From: Boothiomyces macroporosus
Lineage: Eukaryota > Chytridiomycota > Chytridiomycetes > Rhizophydiales > Terramycetaceae
Length of the DNA: 32,793 nucleotides
Reading direction: 5' to 3'
Assembly: GCA_027604185.1 (NCBI GenBank)
Contig: JADGKB010000136.1
Coordinates: 1-32,793, forward strand
Shown: positions 1 through 10,691 of the stretch, piece after piece
Layout of the letters: each line of letters starts with the position of its first letter
How positions within the stretch are numbered: the first letter of the stretch is position 1
The notes under the pieces: generated by a model
Told to the model about the DNA's origin: nothing
Databases searched by the model: none
What the model saw: only the letters and a program-made list of their open reading frames with translations
Position numbers and translations under genes: made by a program

Positions 1-599
1 TTGTTGATTCTCTTTTCTGGAATGTAGTAGTCCCAAAGAGAGTGCAAGTTGTAGGTCCATTTGCCTTTAGATTGAGCGCCATCAAAAGTAACAGGGCTAA
101 TGAGGTTTCCACCAAGGGAACGGTTACAGACATGGAGTGGTTGAGTAATATCTCCAGAAAAGTGAGCAAGGAACTTGATTGCATCCTTTTGCAAGTCAGA
201 CTTTGGCAATCCAGTGTATGCGTCACAAGAGGCAAGTCTGGTGTAGTTGGCGATAGCACCAGTAACACAACGGTTATTTGGACAATCTCTTTCGTCAACA
301 TAAGAGCAGTTGGATGGGGGAGCATCAAATGTATCGACAAAGTGAAGGTTGTAAGCCCAAGCATAGCTTTTGTTTGCTTTAATCAAGTCAGCCCAGTTAG
401 GAATGTCAAGAGTAGCGGTACTGATATTAACATCATAAGTTCCCAAAGTTCCATTGTATTCAGGGAAGAGGTAGGCAATAACATTCTTGGAATGGTCATT
501 CAAGTAGTGCTGAGCCACGTTACCAACAGTGGAGTGACCATCGTTACCCCAAGCATTAACGAGTGAACAAGTAACGAGAGCCAAAATTTGGGAGCGCAT
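1..599 (-). CDS. Secreted S1/P1-type zinc nuclease, 3' part cut by window edge
   Basis: Reads leftwards from ATG at 597-599 with no stop before the left edge (199 complete codons seen). The family hydrolyses single-stranded DNA/RNA and 3'-phosphomononucleotides using three zinc ions. A hydrophobic signal peptide ends just before WGNDGH, so the mature chain would begin with the Trp whose backbone ligates zinc (W17, H22). NWAD, NLHF, FLAHFSGDITQPLH and LHSLWDYY supply the expected Asp/His ligands. It is the tandem paralogue of the gene at 778-1929: the 53 nt at 1-53 are identical to 1331-1383, and the proteins are alike throughout. No intron is visible. The C-terminus, and any GPI-type tail, lies outside the window. 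Role as an extracellular nutrient-scavenging nuclease is inferred from the family. Confidence 0.93.
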   Translation of the reverse strand, partial: MRSQILALVTCSLVNAWGNDGHSTVGNVAQHYLNDHSKNVIAYLFPEYNGTLGTYDVNISTATLDIPNWADLIKANKSYAWAYNLHFVDTFDAPPSNCSYVDERDCPNNRCVTGAIANYTRLASCDAYTGLPKSDLQKDAIKFLAHFSGDITQPLHVCNRSLGGNLISPVTFDGAQSKGKWTYNLHSLWDYYIPEKRIN

Positions 600-665
600 T
601 CTTTCTAGGATAACTTTTTTTGTGTTTGGTTGCTTTAAAATGGAAAATACATCCTGAATTGGAAA

Positions 666-686
666 CACGTGTTACAGCCGAGATAA
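666..686. promoter_or_regulatory. CACGTG E-box with adjacent AGATAA motif upstream of nuclease 1
   Basis: CACGTG at 666-671 lies within the 8-bp palindrome ACACGTGT, and AGATAA lies at 681-686. They are about 70-85 bp upstream of the nuclease start at 599. In ascomycetes CACGTG is the Pho4/NUC-1 phosphate-starvation site and WGATAR the nitrogen GATA-factor site. Use of these factors here is inferred. The second nuclease promoter has the same pair. Confidence 0.4.
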
Positions 687-772
687 ATGCGAAGCGCCAA
701 ACAATAGAACAAAGACAAAAAAGCAATATTCAAATGTCAACAGCGAGCGGAATTCAAGCCGATATTTAATGA

Positions 773-778
773 TTTATT
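773..778 (-). terminator. AATAAA poly(A) signal touching the stop codon of nuclease 2
   Basis: Read on the minus strand, the AATAAA hexamer shares one base with the TAA stop (778-780) of the nuclease gene, implying a very short 3' UTR. Confidence 0.5.
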
Positions 779-1929
779 TAAAGCGCAAATACGAATGCAA
801 CAACTGCCAAAACGGAAACAGATGAAGCAAGAGCGGAAGAGTAAATTGGCTTTGATCCATAGGTAGCAGTGGTAGTTGCAGCAGCAGGACCATTTCCTTG
901 GTAGCCTTTAGCAGCAGTGGTAGTTTGAGGAGCAGCACTGGTGTAACCTGGAGCTTGAGTTGGTGCTTGAGTGGTGGTAGCTGGAGCAGGTTGTCCTGGA
1001 ATTTGGCAATCTTGGAAGATTTCGTTCAAGAGATGAGCAAGTCTGTATCCTCCCTTGGCAATTTGCTTTTCGGCGGTGCTGTAAACATCTTGGTAGTATT
1101 TACCACCAAAGTCTTGCTTTGGATCAGCATCAACTGGACCCCAAACTTTGGAGCAGTCGAAAAGGTTGGCGTCAATAGCCCAGTCAACAGCTGCTGCAGA
1201 GTTTCCAACTTTGGTCAAGTCGTAGATTCCCTTGTCAGACAAGAAGGTAGAGACCTTTTCGTCAAAGGAGTCAGTGTCGATTTTGTTGACCAAGTAGTCT
1301 TGGAACTTTTTGTAGTCACCACCAAAGTCGTTGTTGATTCTCTTTTCTGGAATGTAGTAGTCCCAAAGAGAGTGCAAGTTGTATGAATACTTGCCTTTGG
1401 ATTGAGCGCCATCAAAAGTAATAGGCTTAATGAGGTTTCCACCAAGGGATCTGTTGCAAATGTGCAATGGTTGGGTTACATCACCAGCAAAGTGGGCAAG
1501 GAATCTGACGGCATCCTTTTGAAGGTCTGGGTTCTTTGGTTTACCAGTATTAGCATCGCAGGATGCAAGTCTGGTGTAGTTGGCAATAGCACCAGTAATA
1601 CACTTGTTATCTGGGCAATCTCTTTCGTCAATGTATGAGCAGTTCTTTGGAGGTGCGTCCAAAGAGTCAGAGAAGTGGAGGTTAGGGGAAAAGCTGTATT
1701 CTGGAGTGAACTTTACTTTGTCAGCCCAGTTAGGAACATCACCCATAGCAATGGAAAGGGAGACGTTGTAAGTTCCTAAAACACCATTGTATTCTGGGAA
1801 GAGATAGGCAACGAAAGCGGCAGCATGTTCGTTCAAGTAGTGTTGAGCAATGTTTCCGATTGTGGAGTGCCCGTCGTTACCCCATGCAAGGACGGAAGAA
1901 GCTGCAATAAAGACAGTTGCGGAACGCAT
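778..1929 (-). CDS. Secreted, probably GPI-anchored S1/P1 nuclease
   Basis: A 383-residue uninterrupted protein. The signal peptide (about 1-15) precedes W16, the predicted mature N-terminus. Zinc-site residues readable in order are W16, H21, D70 (NWAD), H85, H146, D150, H156, H186 and D190, matching the W/H/D/H/H/D/H/H/D set of P1 and S1 nucleases. Cys pairs and N-glycosylation sequons are present. After about residue 315 comes a Thr/Pro/Ala-rich linker and then a hydrophobic C-terminus (VSVLAVVAFVFAL) typical of a GPI-attachment signal, so the enzyme may stay on the cell surface. Metal ligands are complete, so activity is expected. Nuclease 1 starts 178 bp downstream on the same strand; the two are a recent tandem duplication. 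Confidence 0.95.
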   Translation of the reverse strand: MRSATVFIAASSVLAWGNDGHSTIGNIAQHYLNEHAAAFVAYLFPEYNGVLGTYNVSLSIAMGDVPNWADKVKFTPEYSFSPNLHFSDSLDAPPKNCSYIDERDCPDNKCITGAIANYTRLASCDANTGKPKNPDLQKDAVRFLAHFAGDVTQPLHICNRSLGGNLIKPITFDGAQSKGKYSYNLHSLWDYYIPEKRINNDFGGDYKKFQDYLVNKIDTDSFDEKVSTFLSDKGIYDLTKVGNSAAAVDWAIDANLFDCSKVWGPVDADPKQDFGGKYYQDVYSTAEKQIAKGGYRLAHLLNEIFQDCQIPGQPAPATTTQAPTQAPGYTSAAPQTTTAAKGYQGNGPAAATTTATYGSKPIYSSALASSVSVLAVVAFVFAL

Positions 1930-2882
1930 TGTATTCTAGTGTAAACAAGTTTTCATTTATCTAAGGCTATTTAAAGGTATGGCTGTAACCACGTTGGTTC
2001 AAAAAGGAAGGTGCGATCAGGGTCCACGGAGAACCCATTCGTTTCACAAAGAAAATAGAAAATAGAAAGTTCAAGGTAAACAAAGTATTTGCTGGTATGA
2101 CATTCAATTAAAATAATCAGTGTTCCGTGGGATAAATTCCATTTTATCCGGTGGGTGGATATTTATCCCCAGAGATAAAAAAGCTCTAGCCCACGTGTTT
2201 TCTTATTAGTTCCACGTTGTCTACAACTCTGTTTTCTACTGCGGATTTTCAGTAATAAAGGGGATGCAAACTCGCATGAGGATTCAATTTGAGCCGATAC
2301 TTCGATAAGAGTACAAACTATCCTTACTCTTTCAAGTTTTGTCTATAGTTTGACAATGATTTTTTTTGCTCGGGTACAAAAAGGAACTGACTGGGTGGAC
2401 GGCACAGAAGCTAATCATGCATGAATAGTAAACATTCTTCAATTGAATTTACAGCAATATTCTTATATTGAAACTTTTGCTGCATGATTGAGGAGTCTAA
2501 TCAAGGATATACATCACATCATATAATGGTAGCACTATTTCGCACTGGCAATATAATGCTTGGAAGGGAAATTGAGTGTTTCTAAAGAAAATGGAATAGT
2601 AAGAATGTTGCTTCTGAATTAGTTTGAATGACAGGGATCCATTCGCAGGCAGACAAAATTAATATCAAGAGTAAAAACGAGTTGCCAATTGCTGTGAACT
2701 TTAAAATGTGAGTCTTGAATTCTGATTGCTGTTTAGCGTACCAGAAGAAGGCAATGAGAGAATGTTGATGTTGTTCATAATTGAAATTTGTGAAGGATCA
2801 GCAATTATAACGAAGAACGCGACAAACAACCACCCACCAGTTCCTTAAAAGATATGCGACGTGAGATACACTTTTATTAAAA
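1930..2882. promoter_or_regulatory. 950-bp intergenic region: nuclease 2 promoter with GATA/E-box cluster
   Basis: No gene is recognised here. The left half is the upstream region of the nuclease starting at 1929. It holds CACGTT at 1990-1995, four GATA cores (GATAA 2131-2135, TTATC 2144-2148, TTATC 2163-2167, AGATAA 2173-2178), CACGTG at 2192-2197 and CACGTT at 2213-2218. The right end holds a minus-strand AATAAA about 7 nt past the ADAM stop codon. The remainder is AT-rich with nothing I can identify. Regulatory function is inferred from motif identity and clustering. Confidence 0.4.
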
Positions 2883-5488
2883 TTATCTATTTTCAGGTCC
2901 ATTGTAATAGTCATCTTGATGTTCTGGTTTCATATAACTAGGTCGCTGTGCATATACTTGAGAATTTCTTTGATTCGGAGGTTGGGCATATGTGGATCCT
3001 TGATTAGGATACATGGCGGTTGAATCAAAAGTTTGAGAAGTGCGATATTCCAAGTTAGGGTCAAGACTGCGATATGGATTTTGGTCTTGCCATGGCTCCG
3101 AATTGTATGGTTGATTGCTTCCCCTTCGGTAGTCTGATTGTGGATATGAAGAATAACTCGGCTCTTGGGCAGTCAAATTTTCGCCTGGGCCAGGATATTC
3201 ATTTGCACGAGATTTCTTGTGCTTTCTTGCACGACGTTCAGGTTCAGGGAAATGCTGTCCAGGGTATTGTTCAGGTGTATTTTCAGCAATTGTAACTTGA
3301 GAGGGTAATGCTGCCCTCGGTGGTTTTGGTAATCGTGGTTGACTAGCAGGGTTCTTTCTCCCTACACTTTTATAGTAACAACATTTTATGCAAGACCATA
3401 AGATTGAGAGCACTACGAGTGCAGTCAACGCGAGGAGCGGATAAAAATATTGAGGATATGCATTGATCCAAACAGACGCCATTCCAAAGATGGATGCACC
3501 AGTACAGCTTCCATTCGAACAGTGTCCATCACCACCACAAGGTGTTCCATCTAATTTAATGCAAAAGTTACCTACAAAGTTTCCGTTTAGGATATAGCAA
3601 TTTCCGTTGCTGTCTTGACATTTTAATCCGCAGTCGTTCCCAAACCCATTACATGCTGAAGTAGTAATGATACCGACAGTACCACCTGTACCAGCTGAAC
3701 CCAAATTTGAAGCCTTGCATTGCAAATCTCTACTTGTACATATTCCTGATGCACATTGTGCAGTTACATTGCCAGAAACTTTGCAACTGGTACCATCTGG
3801 CAAGAATGTATTAGTTGGACATGTGGCATTCGAACCAGTACAGACAGCATCTGTATCACAAACCCCTTGTGATTTGTGGCAACTCGTTCCTTGTGGTTGC
3901 AGCTGGCAAGTGCTTGCATTACAACAGTTATCAGCAGCGCTGCACACTGCCCCGCTGGCAAAAGTACAGGTAGAAGCGCTGCAACACTTGTCCTTGCATT
4001 GATCTGGTGTCCCACAGTCACACTGTTCATTCCCTTCACGAACTCCATTTCCACAAATACCTTGCTGAATCAATTTTGACACTTGAGAAGGGTCTTGTTA
4101 AAAACCATTTACCTTTCAAACACTTTCCTCCCATTTGTCCGATGCCTGAGCAAATTAAAGAGGTGGATCCTGATGAAAAGTTGTTGGTAGTCGCCGTGTC
4201 CAATGGGTTCATTACTATGATTAAATTTTTAATTACAAAATTGACTGTTGCAATCACAAGGCGAGCACGGAGAGCACACATTCGATGCACCACTAGCACT
4301 ACATGTCGAGCTAGTACAATCGTGTATTGCCCCAAAGTTATGCCCAATTTCATGGGCAACTACTTTCCACTCTGTAGGTACAATAGATGAGACACCTACA
4401 CCAGAAACATACACTGTCCCCCCACTACCTGATGGATCTGATTGCGCAACTGCGTTTTGCTGACATAGAGTGCTGAGCCATGCAATACCAACAGCTGGTT
4501 GAGTACTGCATTGGGTCATTAAATGCCATAAGCCCATTCCGTCATCGCCAAGGGTTCCTCTCCACTGTGCAAACGCTGATAATCTATTGCTGATGGTAAA
4601 CTGAGGATTCGAGCAGTCTACATTCCAAGTCAAAGAATTGTCAGCGCTACAGCTCTGTTGTATCATAACTTTTCCAACACCTAATTGAACATTGAATGTA
4701 GATTCATAGGTCTGTGTAGCAGAATTCCAATTCGAAAGAATGGATTGTAGCGCTTGGCTGACACCGCCTTTTGCTTGAACGTATGAACAATCTGCAGCCA
4801 CTCCCATTAACAATACTTTTTTGTTTGGTAATGGACAACTGGTGCTGTCTTTGACGGCTCCAAATTTAGAAGACTTGCCAGTATATGAAGAAGTATCAGT
4901 GCCGCAAGTGGAGAAAGAATTTCGTTTGATCAAATGTGAAATGTGATCGTGTTTTTCAATTACTCCATAGTCTTCCTTAATCAAAATGAAATCCGACAGA
5001 TAATCTTCAGGGTCTCTAGAATACGGCGAAGCGACTTCGACGTCCGCCTTTATCAATAATCAATTACCCTCCTTTGTGCTCTTTTGTACTGATTAATCTG
5101 TTTAATATGATAATTGGTATCCATAATAATCGATCCTTCCATAGTTAAAGGATTCTGACTTGTAATTACTATTTGCGCAGATGAACCTTTCACGATTTGA
5201 TTATCTTCTTTCATTACTCCGTTGTATACGGTATGGTATGGGAGTGGTAAAAACTGAACACCATCATCACCATGAATCTCTGCATACCCGTTCAAATTCA
5301 GACTTGAAGATTCCAATTCCGCATGAAATGTAGAGTTGAAGCTCTTGAATTTCAAATGCAACTTTCCATTTGTTTTGTATATTGTTGGCTTAGTAACAAA
5401 ATCGTAGGTTCTAATTGGGGGATTCACTATATTAGTATCGGATACTGCTTGCGAAAACATCTAGCGCCAGTAATAAGGCGCTCAACAT
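2883..5488 (-). CDS. ADAM-family membrane metalloprotease (prodomain, reprolysin, disintegrin, Cys-rich, TM, tail)
   Basis: Five exons: 5488-5446, 5426-5068, 5047-4237, 4214-4113 and 4093-2883, separated by introns of 19, 20, 22 and 19 nt; the spliced product is 841 residues. Exon 1 supplies the signal peptide (MLSALLLALDVFAS). The ATG at 5460 would leave the protein without one. The zinc site HEIGHNFGAIHD is at about H366, E367, H370 and H376. Removing the 22-nt intron creates LMNP, the Met-turn that defines metzincins. A Cys-rich disintegrin-like module (from GICGNG, about 452-545) and further Cys-rich sequence follow, then a transmembrane helix (about 655-675) and a 166-residue Pro/Tyr/Gln-rich cytoplasmic tail. 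Expected role is surface proteolysis or ectodomain shedding. The catalytic residues are intact. Confidence 0.92.
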
Positions 5489-5716
5489 AATTGGGAAACT
5501 TTGCTGTGTTTGAAATGGGGTGGCTTTTGGGTCAGCCCAAAGTTTGAAGCAAAGGGCAACAAGCCGTGAAAGGGTGATTAAGAAATAAATTTAACGGCGT
5601 AACATCTGCTTGCTCTCTGGAAGGAAATACGACAATGGGAAAAGAAGCGTCACGATTGGATATCTAAATTCAATATCGCAACACTATAAATAGCCAGAGA
5701 GGTAAAAGTAGCTATA

Positions 5717-8336
5717 TTATCCTGATTCATCAACTATTGGAAGCAAGCATTTCAAAGCCTCGTCCAACGGAATATGATCAGTTAACCATTTACGAGGTTG
5801 AACAGAAAGTGCATGACTAGAGTCCAATTGCAATTCGATTAAATTTGGATCATGAGCACCTGGGCTTAAGCCAATGCGAACTGAAAATTCTGGTTCATTT
5901 CTGTCATCGTCAATGCCTCCTGTTCTTTCGTATAACTCAAACGTAATTTGAGTGAGATCTAAATTAACGAATATTTACAGTCCAATTCCGCAATATCCGT
6001 TGGGATTACTTTGGTTTTTAAGCCATTTAGCAATACCACATTAAGCAAGCAGTACACTTTAGATTCTTTGGTAAAATATAGTCTTGTCAATGCATTTGGG
6101 GATATTGATGCAGTAACCAACTCTGAGTGTATCGAATTTAGCAAGAACCGCGTGTTTGTCTTTCCAATCTCCAACTTTTCCTTGTTTTCGATTCCAAATT
6201 CATGAGGACCGATAATGTCAAACAAAGCTTTCGATTGCACACACAAGCTTTGGACCAAATTTTCATCGTCGTGTTTAAAAGTATAGTACAGGAATTCCCT
6301 GTTGTGTAACAAGTCAAACTTTAAGGCATCGTAAAGTTCGCTAATTTTAGAGGGTTCAAATTTGTTGTGCTCGACATCGCAGAATTCCTTAAAGAGCTTG
6401 TCTACATTAACGCAAGTTACCCCATCTTTCCAAAAACAATTGTTCATTTTCAAAACAGCAGAATTCCACCTTTGCACGCGGCACTTTGAGGTTTTCTACC
6501 ATAATTATTCGCATCCTTTTCATCAATTTAATCATTGTTCGCACCGGCTCGGCGAAATCTGTCCATCCTTCTGGCATTACGAAAACTGAAGGGGGTATGG
6601 CATGATAGTCTGGGTTCAGGATATGCTGCAATTTGGATTTTACATAGTCTGTTTGTTCCTTTGCTGCATTACTATCATCAAGCATTTCTTTGTTTATCAC
6701 AATTAAACCAGACGGGATATCCTTATCCAATAACGCCTTGCAAAAAGTCTCTGCGGTATCAATCACTCGCTTTTCAGAGCTGCTTAGTACTTTCAAGTCT
6801 TGAATCAAATCTTTGTTGATGATATTCAAGTCTGTACGAAGATTCTCTCCTAAATCTTTTGATTGAAGATAGCCAGCGTGTGTAAAAAGCCCTCCCCATT
6901 TTATAATCAATTGCATTTTCTTTAGGTTTTTAGTTCCCTTTTCAAATATTGATCGAAGCTGTATTTTGGTCCCACTTAATTTTCCTTTATGTTCCAAAAT
7001 ATTGTCAATTTGCTTCAGCGCATCCACATCACCGATAGAGTTATCAATGCAATACTTTACAGTGTCCATCACAATTTTAAACTTGTCCATAGTCTTGTAC
7101 ACGAGCTCGTCTTCGCATCCTTTGACCAAGTCCAAGAACGGCTGGGTTTCAAAAAAGAATTTCACTTTTTGTTTTGGGGTTCTATCTGCATGTCGCATGA
7201 CTGAAAGAAAAGCTTTCATGTTCCACTGACCTTTTGAACTGAAAGTTTGTTGTCTAACAAGCTTGTTTCCTCTTCTAGACACTTCATTAAGAAAAATCTT
7301 TCTGATTCGTGATGCAGATTCATCATAGTAATCTTGATTCCCTTTGACAAATGACCAGCCATTGACATCAATCACGTACGACTTTCCATTTGCACGCAAT
7401 AAATCAAACCCACAAACTGTCTGACCAAATGTCACACACACCTTTCTAGCTATATCCACTTCCTCTGGTGATAACTCTGTCACATAGCGAATTTCTTTTC
7501 CTTCCGCGTTTCTTCGCACTACACCATCGACAACGGGTGATTTTCTTGTTTCTGCATGCGAATAATGCTGCCCAATTGTATACACTTTGACATCCTCTGC
7601 GTTATCCACTTGCATAAACTCTTCGTAAATGTAGGAATTAACACCGTCACATCGTATATCCGATTCTTCTTTGAAATATTCGCTGGATTTATTGCCCTTC
7701 TTCCTGAAAAGCTTCCTAATACCACCGCCTTCTTCTTTTGAATAGTAAATGTAAATATTATGGTCCTCGCCCGACACAGGCTTTTCCACGAATGGTTTCT
7801 TTAACGAATCGTTCTCCACCTGAATTTCTTCTGAACTAACCATCTTTGCAGTGATAGTAGCGTTAATATATCTGTCAACATCAAATCCTATCCTCCTTGC
7901 TTTCATTTTTACTTCTTTAGTGAGTGTTGGAGCATCCTTGTGCCAAGTAACCAAACGCTTTGGAGTCGGCACACCAACCGCATCCAACATAGTCAAAACT
8001 AGATCAACAATAATTACCTAGTCTTCTGTCCAGCAGCAGTTGCTGCATTGGCAAATCATTCAAACAAACTGGCTTTCTCAACTTTACATAGTCAATTGCC
8101 TTTTCCAAGGGAAACCCAGTGGAAAAGAAGGAAATCAAGAAATCGCACAAAGGCCAATGGTCAACTGGCTCATCAAGAATAACCTTATCTCCAAAAATGA
8201 TCAAACTGAAATCACCACTAGCGAGCAGCCTATCCAGAATATTGCGCATTGGCTTTGAGCGGGATTTAGTGTCCATTGCGCATATTCCAATTGTCCCTGA
8301 ATTTAATAAGAGGCTACACTTCTTTTCATCGTCCAT
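5717..8336 (-). CDS. VIP1: VIP1/PPIP5K inositol pyrophosphate kinase with histidine-phosphatase-like domain
   Basis: Four exons, 8336-8018, 7998-6421, 6401-5979 and 5958-5717, with introns of 19, 19 and 20 nt; 853 residues. The start is the ATG at 8336 (MDDEKK), followed by the family signature [15 protein letters not shown]. The N-terminal ATP-grasp kinase half ([45 protein letters not shown]) makes 1-position pyrophosphates on InsP6/5-InsP7. The C-terminal half begins with [13 protein letters not shown] and ends with [14 protein letters not shown] and [14 protein letters not shown]. All segments match the family in order only after splicing. The usual ESH of the phosphatase domain is ESK here ([11 protein letters not shown]), which may weaken phosphatase activity. 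Cytosolic. In fungi it controls phosphate sensing and polarised growth. Confidence 0.95.
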
Positions 8337-8649
8337 TTTTTGTAAAAAAACAAAAACAATAAACACATGCTAGTGATCTTACATGGAATGCGATGTTGGA
8401 CTATTGCTACACGTCCAATGTGGTCGGCTTTGCGGAATATTCTGGGTCTTCTTGGCTGTCTGTGCATCGGAAACCAACATTGGTAATTTCGAATATCCTA
8501 AAGGTGTTGAAACAGCCGCGGTTAGAGATTTTGTTTGAACTGAAGGGTTTCACCTCCAACTAAATTTCCTTTGCTCCAGGTTTCATCTGCGGAATGATGG
8601 CGGAATTTTCTTTTCTGTGCCCTCTGCAGTTTAAAAACAGCACTTGACC
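8337..8649. promoter_or_regulatory. Divergent promoter region between VIP1 and the MORN/hydrolase gene
   Basis: A 313-bp gap between two genes transcribed away from each other, so it must contain both promoters. I see no open frame of note, no repeat, and no motif I would name with confidence. Confidence 0.5.
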
Positions 8650-10657
8650 ATGTCGGGTTTAGAAAACACAGTCATAATCACAATGGCGAGGACAAATAAC
8701 ATGGGAGTAACAATGAGGCATATGTTCAAAAGGGAACTGAGAAGAGTGTCGAATGGACATTATAAAAAATCTGCACAGGAAGAACTTTGGTAATTCGTGC
8801 TAAATACAGGACGTTCTTTCTTGTACTTACATTCGCGGCTTTAATCGGTTTTGCATTTTGGGGCTCAAATTCAGTATCATATTATATTGCGAATTGGACC
8901 AGCTTCGGATTGCTGACATTTTCATTCCCAGTGATTATTTATGTCATTTTAAAGGTAAATATTGCTAATTCAAGCTGTCTCTGCTCATGCGATGGTTTGT
9001 ATATTGGATTATTGTTGCGACGGGGATTCTGTTGTTTGTCGATAATGATCATAGAGTAGAGTGGTCAAAATGGATGTTTGTCGGATTCATTTGTGTGGAA
9101 GCGATTACAATTTTTGTCTATATCTACATTAGAAGCGTTTATCCAAAGCTTGTTTTGATATTGTCACAGAGATACCATAACTTCTGGGATATCCAACCAC
9201 ACATCAAGCAAGATCAATATACCAGGAGAGCACTGTTTGTATGGGGTAAGAGATACAAGTTTTCCTATACTGGTTCAATAAATGAACAGAATTTACCCCA
9301 TGGATACGGAAAATGGACTAGCGAATGGAGATTGGGCGAGTCTCTCTCGGGTTACTGGGAAAATGGAATCCCGATTGGACCTTTTGATTCCAGAGAATAC
9401 AGAACCGGCTATGCATTCTCAAACGTGCGTATTGGATTTGCGACTTCTTGTGCTGGACCATTTACTGTTACATCTTTCAAAAGAGCCCCGGAGTTACTCT
9501 TCGGTGTTGGCTGCGTAGAATGCTCGGTATCTGGAAGATTTTTCTCTGATTTACCTAAGGCCAGAGTTATATTAGATCCATTCAAGGATAGGAATTATGA
9601 TGTTGACACAGTAGTCAGGCAAATTATTCACCCTGACGACTTTCCAGAGTCAAAAACTGCTTCTGCAAAGCGCAATACTCTGATAATTGATAATACTGAC
9701 CAAGGGCTGTACTTGCGCGGATATGTCCCTGAAAATGACGCAGCATATGAAAAGGTAGTTATTGAAAGGACAGAAAATGAAGATTTTGATTACAGTTGGC
9801 AAATTAAGGGCTGGAAACTATCCCCTAAACCAAAAGAAGCGATTGTTTTCGTGCCTGGATTCAACTGCTCAATGGAAGCTGCTTTCCGGTTATTTGGCCA
9901 AATGATTACTTTGGGAACAATCCCGAGCTACTTGAAACCTTTTGTTTTTGGTTGGCCAGGCGGTAATTTAATCGGGGTTAGAAAAGCTGTTCGAGTTGCG
10001 CAATCCCAGCAAGTTACAGACGACTTTATTAAATTTATTCAAGAGCTTACACGGGCAGGGTTTACCAAATTTCACTTGATTTGCCATTCGATGGGCGCAA
10101 GGGTGGTCAATGCCGCCTGTAAAGATTTCCACAGGGTGTTTCGACTTATTCCAAGAAACAGACGTTCATCATCCACCCTCAGCCAAGTACATCACCTCCC
10201 AGTGCTGTCTTCTATAACATATATCAATCCAGAAGCACTATTAAATCCCTTTTGTGAAGAGTACGTTGATATCATTAGAAATCACACAAGCTTAATTACA
10301 ATCTATGGAAATAACAGAGATATCGCTCTAAAGACTGCCGAAGCACTGGAAGGCTTTAATCCAATATTGGGCTGTAATGTGAATGGGATTCGATCTGCTT
10401 TTGGAGGTGGAGATATTGAAAACTACTCTGAAACGATAAGATACTTGATGGAAGTCGATGTGATAGATACCACTGAGCTTGATATGAACATTCACCTGGC
10501 ACGACATAGCTATTTCAATTTAAACAAGTTCATTGTAGATGATGTTTTTGATCTCATTATCACACGCAACAGAGCTAAAGACAGAGAACATAGACTACTC
10601 AACATTCGAGGAAATGTTTATGGTTTCTTGTCCGCCCCATCTTATGTAGTCACTTAA
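8650..10657 (+). CDS. Multi-pass membrane protein with MORN-like motifs and DUF900-type alpha/beta hydrolase domain
   Basis: Three exons, 8650-8789, 8810-8954 and 8975-10657, with two 20-nt introns; 655 residues. The ATG at 8650 is the first in frame after a stop. The N-terminal region holds about four hydrophobic helices (FFLVLTFAALIGFAFWG, LLTFSFPVIIYVIL, WIIVATGILLFV, FVGFICVEAITIFVYIYI). Next come MORN-like stretches (YTGSINEQNLPHGYGKW, GYWENGIPIGPF). The C-terminal half is an alpha/beta hydrolase: VFVPGFNCSMEAA strand/oxyanion region and nucleophile elbow CHSMG with Ser at about 467, as in DUF900 proteins of unknown substrate. Its stop is 34 bp from the convergent kinase stop. Esterase/lipase-like activity at an internal membrane is inferred; the substrate is unknown. 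Confidence 0.88.
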
Positions 10658-10670
10658 TATATTTAAATTG

Positions 10671-10676
10671 TTTATT
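10671..10676 (-). terminator. AATAAA poly(A) signal for the CK1-like kinase
   Basis: A minus-strand AATAAA sits 15 nt past the kinase stop, inside the 34-bp gap to the convergent hydrolase gene. Any normal 3' UTR on either gene would overlap the other. Confidence 0.4.
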
Positions 10677-10691
10677 ACGGGTATTATTGCG

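Noticed and set aside
898..1386. 162-codon plus-strand frame opposite the nuclease
   Set aside because: It lies wholly antisense to a well-conserved enzyme, and its composition is the mirror of that gene.
5053..5460. ADAM prodomain as a separate gene starting at ATG 5460
   Set aside because: It lacks a signal peptide and ends in a stop inside a 20-nt intron. The spliced model from 5488 gives a complete 841-residue ADAM.
8337..8366. Ten extra N-terminal residues for VIP1 (start at 8366)
   Set aside because: The hydrophobic lead [10 protein letters not shown] is not family-like. ATG 8336 places the start at the usual distance from the IGICAMD signature.
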